A DNA stretch of 64,000 bases from Nitrospira sp. ND1. Lineage in GTDB: Bacteria; Nitrospirota; Nitrospiria; Nitrospirales; Nitrospiraceae. Every line of letters starts with the position of its first letter. Within the stretch, counting starts at the first letter, position 1. Under the pieces are notes generated by a model, which saw only the letters and a list, made by a program, of their open reading frames with translations, had not been told where the DNA came from and made no database searches. This document shows, in pieces, positions 8,525 to 15,597 of the stretch. Where the stretch lies: NCBI RefSeq assembly GCF_900170025.1, contig NZ_FWEX01000006.1, positions 2,285,625 to 2,349,624 on the forward strand, given 5' to 3'. The position numbers and the translations under genes are program-made.

Positions 8525-8998
8525 GTGTTTGCACTGGTCTGGATTCACTTGCTGGCGGCCATGGTATGGATCGGGGGGATGGTATTCCTATCCGTCGTGC
8601 TGGTGCCGGTGCTGAAGCGGGATGGGGCATTTGCTCAGTATGCCCTGCTGTTCCGAACGATTGCCTATCGGTTCAGAGCTGTGGTCTGGGGGGCGATGGG
8701 GATCCTGGTGGCCACCGGACTCACGCTGGCTGCAGGTCGATCGATTCCGTTGATGGAACCATCCCGCTGGCCCACGATTTTTGCCGCCAAGATCGGATTG
8801 GTAACGCTGCTATTCACCCTGACGCTGCTGCACGATCTCGTGGTCGGGCCGCGTGTGCGACGGAGCTTGGGAATCCCTGAGGCAGAGCGATCCGCGAGAG
8901 ATCGGGTGCTCCTGCGCTACTCGGTGCTCGTCCCGCGTATTTCGTTACTGGTCGCGCTGCTGGTGCTGTTGCTCGCCGTCGTCCTGGCCCGCACCTAA
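8525..8998 (+). CDS. CopD-like integral membrane protein
   Basis: GTG start with AGGAAGG upstream; 157 residues with four hydrophobic helices. The first contains WIHLLAAMVWIGGMVF, the typical opening of CopD-type copper-resistance membrane proteins and related families with a conserved His and Trp. A further His is in LHDLVVGP. It is likely an inner-membrane copper- or haem-associated protein, but the exact family is uncertain. Its TAA stop coincides with the left end of a palindromic repeat element. Confidence 0.6.
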   Translation: MFALVWIHLLAAMVWIGGMVFLSVVLVPVLKRDGAFAQYALLFRTIAYRFRAVVWGAMGILVATGLTLAAGRSIPLMEPSRWPTIFAAKIGLVTLLFTLTLLHDLVVGPRVRRSLGIPEAERSARDRVLLRYSVLVPRISLLVALLVLLLAVVLART

Positions 8999-9190
8999 CC
9001 CGCATTATTCATGAGCGTTTCTGCTGCAATCGCGGATTCGCAGCTGCGACTAGCCTGTCGGCGGGCGGGCTCGCCGCTCGGTCGGTCGACATCCTGTTCA
9101 AGGATGCCTTCCTCCCTCACGCCTCCGCGCGCCCGTCTCGCTGTGCGACTCCGCACTTTCGCGACGAACCGTCATGAATAATGCGGGCTA
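8996..9190. repeat. MITE-like element A1 (195 bp, TA-flanked)
   Basis: The left terminus TAACCCGCATTATTCATGA (8996-9014) and the right terminus TCATGAATAATGCGGGCTA (9172-9190) are inverted with 18 of 19 matches. The element is bounded by TA at both ends. No coding capacity. Related elements are at 11813 and 33687. Confidence 0.8.
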
Positions 9191-9375
9191 GAAGTTTGTC
9201 CGAGTCACGCCATTCTCCTGCGGCAAACGATCTGCAGCCATCTGTCTCGTTCTCGGCCCGAAAAAATCCTCAACGTATTTCAGCGAGTACGCTTACGGTT
9301 TTTTCGAGCCTGCGGCCTCGCATCTCCCAGCAGCTCCTTCGCCTCGCAACGAAGGATGACTCGGACAGACTCCTA
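9189..9375. repeat. MITE-like element B1 (187 bp)
   Basis: The left end TAGAAGTTTGTCCGAGT (9189-9205) and the right end ACTCGGACAGACTCCTA (9359-9375) are inverted repeats. The body closely matches the element at 33502-33688, which has exactly the same length (shared CATCTCCCAGCAGCTCCTTC and CTCGCAACGAAGGATGACTC). Its left TA is shared with the right end of element A1. Confidence 0.85.
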
Positions 9376-9510
9376 GCAGGAAGATCACAAGGGATAGCTT
9401 CGTCGTTCGTGAAGCGTGTCGTTCGTCTCTCGTGGAAGCGCGGACGGCGTCTGTGAGCGGGCAGCAACGCGGCCACCTGTTTAGAGTGTCGCGCTGCTGC
9501 TGCGCAGTCC
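9376..9510. other. Short intergenic tail with TTCGTGAAG motif
   Basis: It contains GTCGTTCGTGAAGCG (about 9399-9413), resembling the motif at 6386-6408. It separates the repeat pair from the 3' end of the minus-strand sensor gene. No gene seen. Confidence 0.35.
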
Positions 9511-10212
9511 TTATCGTGTTGCCGGGGTAGCCTGGGGGGCTTGGAACGAGTGGAGGAGGCGTTCAGCCTGTGCCTGGCTGGTGAGGGCCATTTTGATCAC
9601 GATGCCGCAGAGAGTGAACACCACCGCATTCAGGAGGAAGAACACGGCGGCGAACGAGCCGGTCGTAAAGGCCCAGGCTTCAGAGTCTGCCCGGTGGCGC
9701 TCCAGGACCCTGGTTTCCTCCTTGCGGATTTGCGCGCTGATATCCTGGATGGTATCCATTGTCCGGTTCTGTTGATTCACCGCCACGGCCGACTTGGCAT
9801 AGAGGAGCCCCTTGCTGCGACGTGTCACGATGGCCTGGTCCATTTCCTCCGATCGCTGTTCGACCTGTGTGGCAAGATAGGCCACCCGGTCCTGCTGGAT
9901 CGAATTGTCCCTCGTCAGCCCTCCGATCCGCCGGATCTGGTCCTCAAGCGTGACGACTGCCTCGCGATAGGGTGCAAGGTACTCGTCCGAGCCGGTAATG
10001 ATGTATCCGCGTTGGCTGGTTTCAGCCCCCGCCACGGCACTCATCATCCGTTCCAACTCAAGCAGCACCTGCTCACTTTTCGTGGCCCAATTGTTGGAAG
10101 TCTTGAAGTGCAGCAGGCTCAGGAAACTCGCTGCGACGATAGATTCAACCGCTATAAATCCCACGGCAAGGGCGATGATAAGGCCTTTGCCGGCAAAAAG
10201 ACGATGGAGCAT
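9511..10212 (-). CDS. CHASE3-domain membrane sensor-like protein
   Basis: Start chosen at 10212, where GAGGAGGG lies six bases upstream; the frame is open further upstream without support. Residues 8-30 form a first membrane helix. A periplasmic helical domain follows with AETSQRGYIITGSDEYLAPY, the hallmark of CHASE3. A second helix lies near residues 190-215, and only about 20 cytoplasmic residues remain. It has no kinase, HAMP or methyl-accepting domain, so it is a stand-alone sensor or a truncated receptor. It is the only minus-strand gene in the first 57 kb and is divergent from the sqr-like gene. Confidence 0.75.
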   Translation of the reverse strand: MLHRLFAGKGLIIALAVGFIAVESIVAASFLSLLHFKTSNNWATKSEQVLLELERMMSAVAGAETSQRGYIITGSDEYLAPYREAVVTLEDQIRRIGGLTRDNSIQQDRVAYLATQVEQRSEEMDQAIVTRRSKGLLYAKSAVAVNQQNRTMDTIQDISAQIRKEETRVLERHRADSEAWAFTTGSFAAVFFLLNAVVFTLCGIVIKMALTSQAQAERLLHSFQAPQATPATR

Positions 10213-10567
10213 GGGGGACCCTCCTCGATAATACGTCCATAGTAGGAGTACCGGCCCGTCAGCGGCTATGTCAACCCGACAAATCCCCCTAGGTATCGTA
10301 AGATCTGTCGTAGTGTTCGTGCGAGACACAGTGGAATGAGGGATCACTACCCCGAGCCCAGTCTTGGAGCGGGGTATAAAATTTCCCCGCAGCCGGTTTA
10401 TCTCTACTCCGGCTGAATCCAAATGACCTGTGATGGCTCTTAACAAGAGGAGTGGGAACGGACCGTGCATGGTCCCAGGTTTGGAGCGGGATGGGTGACT
10501 CGCGGGAGGGACGGGATCGCGCAGCGAGGCAAGGACGGTAGGAATCTACTTTGAGGGGAGGTGGATC
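10213..10567. other. Divergent intergenic region
   Basis: This is 355 bases between the CHASE3 gene (minus) and the SQR-like gene (plus). It must hold both promoters. I see no convincing -35/-10 pair by eye. The SQR-like gene has GGGGAGG ahead of its ATG. Confidence 0.4.
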
Positions 10568-11815
10568 ATGGCAAGGGTCGTCATCATCGGTGCGTCCATC
10601 GGCGGGTTGCCGGCAGCCTATGAAGCCCGGGAATTGCTGGCGAAGAAACACAAAGTGACGGTGATCTCCAACGTGGAGTCGTTCCATTTCGTCCCCTCCA
10701 ATCCCTGGGTGGCGGTCGGATGGCGAACGAGGAAAGACATCAGTTTTGCACTGGGCCCTGTGCTGGAGAAAAAAGGCGTGGAATACATTCATGCCATGGC
10801 GGAGCGGATTGAGCCTGAACAGAATCGTGTCATCACCTCGAAGGGCGAAGTCCCCTATGACTACCTGATTATCGCCACCGGGCCGAAGCTGAACTTCGGC
10901 GCGGTGCCCGGACTCGGGCCAAGCGGGTATACGCAATCGGTCTGCAATGTGGACCATGCCGAACAGGCCTGGGGCACCTACCAAGCGTTCCTGAAAGACC
11001 CCGGTCCCATCGTGGTAGGGGCGGCGCAAGGCGCCTCCTGTTTCGGACCGGCCTACGAAATGGCGTTCATTCTGGATGCCGATCTCCGCAAGAAGAAACT
11101 CCGGAAGAAGGTGCCGATCTATTTTGTGACGCCGGAACCCTATATCGGACATATGGGGCTGGCGGGTGTGGGGGCCTCCCGACGCCTGATGGAAGATGAG
11201 TTCGCCGACCATTCGATGAAGCCCATTTGTAATACCGCCATTAAGGAAGTGCAGCCGGGCAAACTATTGCTCGACGGAGGACAGGAAGTCCCGTTCCGGT
11301 ATTCGATGATCATTCCGCCGTTCGCCGGCGTGGATGCGGTGGCAGGGACGCCGGGGCTCTGCAATCCCAAAGGGTTTGTGAATATCGATGCCTATCAAGC
11401 CAATCCCAAGTATAAGAATATCTATTCGGTCGGCGTCTGTGTGGCCATTCCGCCGGTGGAACAGACTCCGATTCCGACCGGTGCGCCTAAGACCGGGTAC
11501 ATGATCGAGTCGATGGTGTCGGCGGCGGTACACAACATCAAGGCCGATATCGAGGATGACCCGAAGCGCGAGACCGCGACCTGGAATGCGATCTGTCTCG
11601 CCGACATGGGGGACACCGGTGTGGCCTTTGTGGCGTTGCCGCAAATGGCACCACGGAATGTCACCTGGGCGAAGAAGGGCAAGTGGGTGCACCTTGCCAA
11701 AATTGCGCTGGAGAAGTATTTCTTGCGCAAGATGAAAAAGGGCGTCAGCGAGCCCTACTATGAGAAGGTGATTTTGAAGGCCCTGGGGATTGCCAAGTTG
11801 GAAGGCCCGGCCTAA
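10568..11815 (+). CDS. sqr: Sulfide:quinone oxidoreductase-like FAD flavoprotein
   Basis: GGGGAGGTGGATC precedes ATG 10568; 415 residues. The N-terminal dinucleotide fold reads VVIIGASIGGLPAAYEA. The pattern LIIATGPKLNF near residue 100, the cysteines at 126, 158 (QGASCFGPAYE) and 343 (CLADMGDTG), and a second Gly-rich region match the SQR family, where two conserved cysteines carry the polysulfide and reduce FAD. The enzyme would oxidise sulfide and pass electrons to quinone at the inner membrane; C-terminal amphipathic helices (LEKYFLRKMKKG) could give membrane contact. The TauE/SafE gene and the downstream sulfur genes fit. Exact SQR type is not determined. Confidence 0.8.
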   Translation: MARVVIIGASIGGLPAAYEARELLAKKHKVTVISNVESFHFVPSNPWVAVGWRTRKDISFALGPVLEKKGVEYIHAMAERIEPEQNRVITSKGEVPYDYLIIATGPKLNFGAVPGLGPSGYTQSVCNVDHAEQAWGTYQAFLKDPGPIVVGAAQGASCFGPAYEMAFILDADLRKKKLRKKVPIYFVTPEPYIGHMGLAGVGASRRLMEDEFADHSMKPICNTAIKEVQPGKLLLDGGQEVPFRYSMIIPPFAGVDAVAGTPGLCNPKGFVNIDAYQANPKYKNIYSVGVCVAIPPVEQTPIPTGAPKTGYMIESMVSAAVHNIKADIEDDPKRETATWNAICLADMGDTGVAFVALPQMAPRNVTWAKKGKWVHLAKIALEKYFLRKMKKGVSEPYYEKVILKALGIAKLEGPA

Positions 11816-12057
11816 CCCGGACTATTCATGAATGCCTGCTCCGTCGTCCGATTCTCTCGCCCGGCGGGGCTGTTCTCGTTCGGCCGCCCGGCCGCCTCAC
11901 CGGCTCGGCGGCGCGCACAGACGTGGCGCTCTTTAGTCATCGCGCCGTGTGCCCTCGACGGACTGTCAGTACGCCTGCGTCGGCCTCGCTCGCGAGAAGC
12001 CCCGGCGGGCTTCGGTCTCGAACGCCTCGCGACGACATTCATGAATAATCCGGGCTA
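11813..12057. repeat. MITE-like element A2 (245 bp, TA-flanked)
   Basis: It begins with the TAA stop codon of the SQR-like gene. The terminal inverted repeats (11813-11834 and 12036-12057) match at 20 of 22 positions; the core is ATTCATGAATG. The interior is shared at both ends with A3 (GCCTGCTCCGTCGTCCG and AACGCCTCGCGACG). No coding capacity. Confidence 0.85.
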
Positions 12058-12107
12058 AACGATATGGAGACGGGGCATCGCGTAGCGAGGATCGACAAGG
12101 AACCGGC

Positions 12108-12905
12108 ATGATCGACCAGGCGTTGCGTTCCCTGCTGGCGGGCGTCCCCATCGGTTTGCAACTGGGCGCGACGGGGACGGGTGGCGCGATTCTGGGCCTC
12201 CCCCTCATGGTCTACCTCGCCGGGATTCCCATGCAGCAGGCGGCGGCGATGTCGTTGATCATCGTGGCCACCTCGTCGTTGCTGGGTGCGTGGGAATATG
12301 GGCGGCAGGGACAGGTCAAGGCCAAAGCCGTCCTGGCGTTCAGTTGGACCGGCGCGATCGGTTCGTGGGCGGGCGCGTTCGGGCATCGCCTGGTTCGCGA
12401 GGAAATCTTGCTGGTGCTGTTCGGACTCCTGCTGCTGCTGGTCAGAGCGGCGATGACTCGCCATCGTCGGATGTCTTCCGGATCTGACGGGGAAGAAAGT
12501 TGTGCGACCCGCTTTCCCCGCACCTGCTGGCTGAAGGTCGGCGGCATCGGACTGGCGGTGGGAACCATGAACGGTTTGTTCGGAGTCGGTGGCGGATTCA
12601 TGGTGGTCCCGGCCCTGATCCTCATCCTCGGGTTCCCGGCCAGGTTGGCGATCGGAACGTCGCTCAGCATCATTGCCTGTATCTCCATCGGCGGGGTGGT
12701 CGGCCATCTCCAATTCGGGCGGATCAACTGGCCGCTCACCGCATGGGTATTGGCAGGGAGTCTGGCGGGGATGCTTCTGGGGGTGCGGGTCGGCACCTGG
12801 CTTTCTCCGACCACGATGGGTCGCATTACGGCCTTCATCACGGTCTCGATCGCGGTCAGCATGATCGTGGTGAATCTGGTGAAGTTATGGGGTTCACAAA
12901 TATGA
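12108..12905 (+). CDS. TauE/SafE-family sulfite/sulfonate exporter
   Basis: AAGG lies upstream of ATG 12108; 265 residues with about eight membrane helices in two homologous halves. The halves are marked by GATGTGGAILGLPLMVYLAG near residue 20 and NGLFGVGGGFMVVPALIL near residue 150, the signature of the TauE/SafE family. Members export sulfite, sulfoacetate and similar anions, though substrates vary. The position right after the sulfide oxidoreductase gene supports a sulfur role, but an MITE-like element now separates the two. Confidence 0.85.
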   Translation: MIDQALRSLLAGVPIGLQLGATGTGGAILGLPLMVYLAGIPMQQAAAMSLIIVATSSLLGAWEYGRQGQVKAKAVLAFSWTGAIGSWAGAFGHRLVREEILLVLFGLLLLLVRAAMTRHRRMSSGSDGEESCATRFPRTCWLKVGGIGLAVGTMNGLFGVGGGFMVVPALILILGFPARLAIGTSLSIIACISIGGVVGHLQFGRINWPLTAWVLAGSLAGMLLGVRVGTWLSPTTMGRITAFITVSIAVSMIVVNLVKLWGSQI

Positions 12906-13040
12906 ACTTTGTTGACGGGAGGCTTGTTCTGTCGGACGCTCAGCAGCAGGCTCTCGTGGGATGGCCCCTGTTCCGCGATGGCGTGCGAAACTGACGGGGA
13001 TGTGTTCCCCATTCCATGCTCCTGTGGGCCACACGAATCG

Positions 13041-14066
13041 ATGATGCGGTACCCGCATTCCCTCCTGTCCACCCTGTGCCGCGCCGCCTTGTGGGGCGTG
13101 CTGGCAAGTTTGATGTGGGGGCCGGATCGGCCGGCGCAAGCCGAATGGTCGGCCGTCGCTGAACAGAAGACCAGCTACACGACCGACGCCTTTCAGTTTT
13201 CCTCCGCACGCCGGCTTCGCTTGACGGAAGATCCTTCGCAACCGACGGTGGTCTCCGCCGACAAGCCGGAGGATGTGATTTGGGAGCCGGCGCTGGAGGT
13301 GATGCACTCAACGCCCACGGCGCAGGGGAAGAATGAACTCTCGGTGAAGGCCCAGGGGGCGATCTATACCAATAACCCCATCTTCAACCATGCCGACTAC
13401 CGTATCCAGGACCGATTTTCTCTCGATCGGGCGACCTCGGTGATGGTGCGGTATCGGTATGTGCCCAATCTTTTCCTGGGACCCAATTTCGAGCGGCGCA
13501 CCGGCACCCGCTCGATTCAGGAAGAGCGGGTCAGCTCGCACCATTGGCGCGCCGAAATCGAACGCCGTTTGACGGACACCGTCACCGGCACGCTGATTAC
13601 CCGGTACGGGCTCAGGCGTTACAACGACTCATTTGCGGAACGGAATACGAATTTTTTTACTCTGGGCCCTCGCGTCGACTACCGTGCCATGGAGTGGCTC
13701 ACAGTGACGCTGACCTATCTCTATGAACGGGGGTTGGCCGACGGGCACAAGGACACGCAGTTTGCGGACGACGTGTCCTACTACCTCCATATGGTGTCGG
13801 CCGGTACGGAGTTTCGGCTTAATCGACAATGGGATCTCGGGTTCACCTATATTCACCGGCGAAAAACATTTACCAGCGGCCTCGCCGGCGACACGCACGT
13901 GGGCCGGTTCGATGCCACGCACCAGGGCATCGCGGAGCTGCGGTATCACATGTCGGCTGCCGCGACGGTGATGCTGTCGTACCAGTACGGCCAACGCACC
14001 TCGACGAATGTCCTCCGGGACTTTCAGGACTCGATTTTTTCCATCGGCGGGCAATATCGCTTCTGA
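13041..14066 (+). CDS. Outer-membrane beta-barrel protein
   Basis: ATG 13041/13044 starts directly at a signal peptide (cleavage PAQA-EWS near residue 33). An upstream extension is possible but lacks a ribosome site. The mature part has many alternating strands with motifs such as VMVRYRYVPNLFLGP, WLTVTLTYLYERG and LGFTYIHRR, and ends QYRF with terminal Phe. This is typical of a 14-16-strand outer-membrane barrel. It follows the TauE/SafE gene by 135 bases. No specific substrate can be assigned. Confidence 0.7.
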   Translation: MMRYPHSLLSTLCRAALWGVLASLMWGPDRPAQAEWSAVAEQKTSYTTDAFQFSSARRLRLTEDPSQPTVVSADKPEDVIWEPALEVMHSTPTAQGKNELSVKAQGAIYTNNPIFNHADYRIQDRFSLDRATSVMVRYRYVPNLFLGPNFERRTGTRSIQEERVSSHHWRAEIERRLTDTVTGTLITRYGLRRYNDSFAERNTNFFTLGPRVDYRAMEWLTVTLTYLYERGLADGHKDTQFADDVSYYLHMVSAGTEFRLNRQWDLGFTYIHRRKTFTSGLAGDTHVGRFDATHQGIAELRYHMSAAATVMLSYQYGQRTSTNVLRDFQDSIFSIGGQYRF

Positions 14067-14226
14067 TCGTTCGCGTACGGGGCGGCGGCGCTCAAGTTGG
14101 TGCCGGGGTGAGAAGAAAGTTTGTGCCGGAGACGAGGGAAGTCCTTGATTCATGGCGGACTTCGCCTTCTAGCGAATCCTTTTTCCCCCTGCTTACTCAT
14201 ATGGTGTAAGAAAGGGGGTGCGGCAC

Positions 14227-14415
14227 ATGAGACTCAATGAATCGCTTCGTTTGATCGCCGGGGTGTTTGTCCTGGGCGCGGTCGTGCTGGGCGCCACAGT
14301 CCATCCCTACTATAATTACTTCGCCGCGTTCGTCGCGGCCAATCTGATCCAGTCGTCATTCAGCGGCTGGTGCCCGATGATGGCTCTCTTGCGGAGGCTG
14401 GGTGTTCAGGAATAA
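14227..14415 (+). CDS. DUF2892 (YgaP-like) small membrane protein
   Basis: AAAGGGGG precedes ATG 14227; 62 residues with two membrane helices. The sequence SSFSGWCPMMALLRRLGV matches the DUF2892 family end, with the conserved Cys-Pro. In some bacteria this domain is fused to a rhodanese. The 3' end overlaps the next gene by 14 bases, so it is probably the first gene of the RND efflux operon. A second member of the family is at 37504. Confidence 0.8.
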   Translation: MRLNESLRLIAGVFVLGAVVLGATVHPYYNYFAAFVAANLIQSSFSGWCPMMALLRRLGVQE

Positions 14416-15490
14416 CGACGCATCTGTGAAGGCGGGATGGCTTGTGGTCGCTCTCCTGGTAGCGGCGGGCTGCGGGCAGTCCGAGCAGCCGTCCCGGACC
14501 GGAGAGGCCCCGTCGGTGGCGGCCGTTCAGCCCGCCCTCCAGCTGGCGGTGATCGAGGTGGAGACCGGCCAGGTCCCGGTGACGGTCGAAGTGACCGGGC
14601 AAGTTACGGCGGTGTATCAGGCGACCTTGGCCAGCCGCATACAGGGCACCATCGACAATCTGCTGGTCCGCGAAGGCAGCGTCGTGCGCAAGGGGCAGAC
14701 CCTGATGGTGCTCGACAATCGTGACTTGCAGGCCGAGTTATCCCGGGTGACGGCAGAGCTCGACAATGCCAACGCACACCAGACCCGGATGGAAGACCTC
14801 TACCGGAAGGATGCGGTATCCAAGCAGGAGCTGGAGAATGCCACGCGCGGGCTGCGGGTCGCCGAAGCCGCTCGCAAGGCTGTTCTCGCGCAGTTGAGCT
14901 ACACCATCGTGAAAGCGCCGTTCGATGGCGTCATCACGGAGAAGAAGGTTGAGATCGGGGAACTGGCCTCCCCGGGGCAGCCGCTGCTCAAGATGGAAGA
15001 CCCCGAACAACTCCGGCTGGAAGCGACTGTGGCCGAAAGCGATGTGCGGGTTGTCTCGATCGGGTCGTCGGTCCCGGTCGTGATCGATGCGTTGGGTGCC
15101 GATCCTCTCAAGGGGAAGGTGTCGCAGATTCTTCCTGCCGGCGATCCGCAAACCCATACCTTCACGATGAAGGTGGACCTTCCCAAAACGGGCGGGCTCA
15201 AGTCGGGAATGTTCGGTCGGCTCCGCCTGGAAAAAGGTATGAATACGACGCTGCTCCTCCCGAAGTCGGCCTTCATCGAGCGGGGCGAGCTAGCCAGCCT
15301 GTTTGTGGTCGGGAGCGACCGGGTGGCTCGTCTTCGATGGGTCAAGATCGGCCGTACGTTGGAGCGGGGGGTTGAAGTCCTCTCCGGCGTGGACGCCGGT
15401 GAGCGAGTCATCGTGGAGGGGGCCAAGGGCAGGGACGGCGCGTTGGTACAGGATATGACGGCAGTGGCATCGCCGCCTCAGGGATCGTGA
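14402..15490 (+). CDS. RND efflux periplasmic adaptor lipoprotein
   Basis: GTG 14402 follows CGGAGG and overlaps the preceding gene. A lipobox (LLVAAGC, Cys about residue 24) anchors the protein. The adaptor layout follows: a beta-barrel strand start (VPVTVEVTGQVTAVYQATLASRIQGT), the biotinyl-lipoyl motif with LLVREGSVVRKGQTLMVLD, the coiled-coil hairpin (residues ~105-150), YTIVKAPFDGVITEKKVEIGE, and the membrane-proximal domain. It connects the inner-membrane pump at 15588 with the outer-membrane channel at 19182. Confidence 0.9.
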   Translation: MFRNNDASVKAGWLVVALLVAAGCGQSEQPSRTGEAPSVAAVQPALQLAVIEVETGQVPVTVEVTGQVTAVYQATLASRIQGTIDNLLVREGSVVRKGQTLMVLDNRDLQAELSRVTAELDNANAHQTRMEDLYRKDAVSKQELENATRGLRVAEAARKAVLAQLSYTIVKAPFDGVITEKKVEIGELASPGQPLLKMEDPEQLRLEATVAESDVRVVSIGSSVPVVIDALGADPLKGKVSQILPAGDPQTHTFTMKVDLPKTGGLKSGMFGRLRLEKGMNTTLLLPKSAFIERGELASLFVVGSDRVARLRWVKIGRTLERGVEVLSGVDAGERVIVEGAKGRDGALVQDMTAVASPPQGS

Positions 15491-15502
15491 CTCGCCCAAA
15501 GA

Positions 15503-15597
15503 GCCTATAGCTCATGGCGTATGGCAGGATCGAAAACAGGCTGATCTGTCGAATGGCGTCAAACCCCATCCATACGCTATAAGCCATATGCTATCAG
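15503..15597. repeat. Palindromic repeat family D, copy 1
   Basis: The left arm contains CTCATGGCGTATGGC and the right arm CCATACGCTATAAGCC followed by ATATGCTATCAGCT. The right arm matches the element near 54998 (ACTATAAGCCATGCGCTATC). The copy fills the gap between adaptor and pump genes and includes the pump start codon. Confidence 0.65.

Noticed and set aside
10289-11212. Minus-strand open frame of 307 codons across the divergent region
   Set aside because: It is antisense to the SQR-like gene with low-complexity, basic composition.
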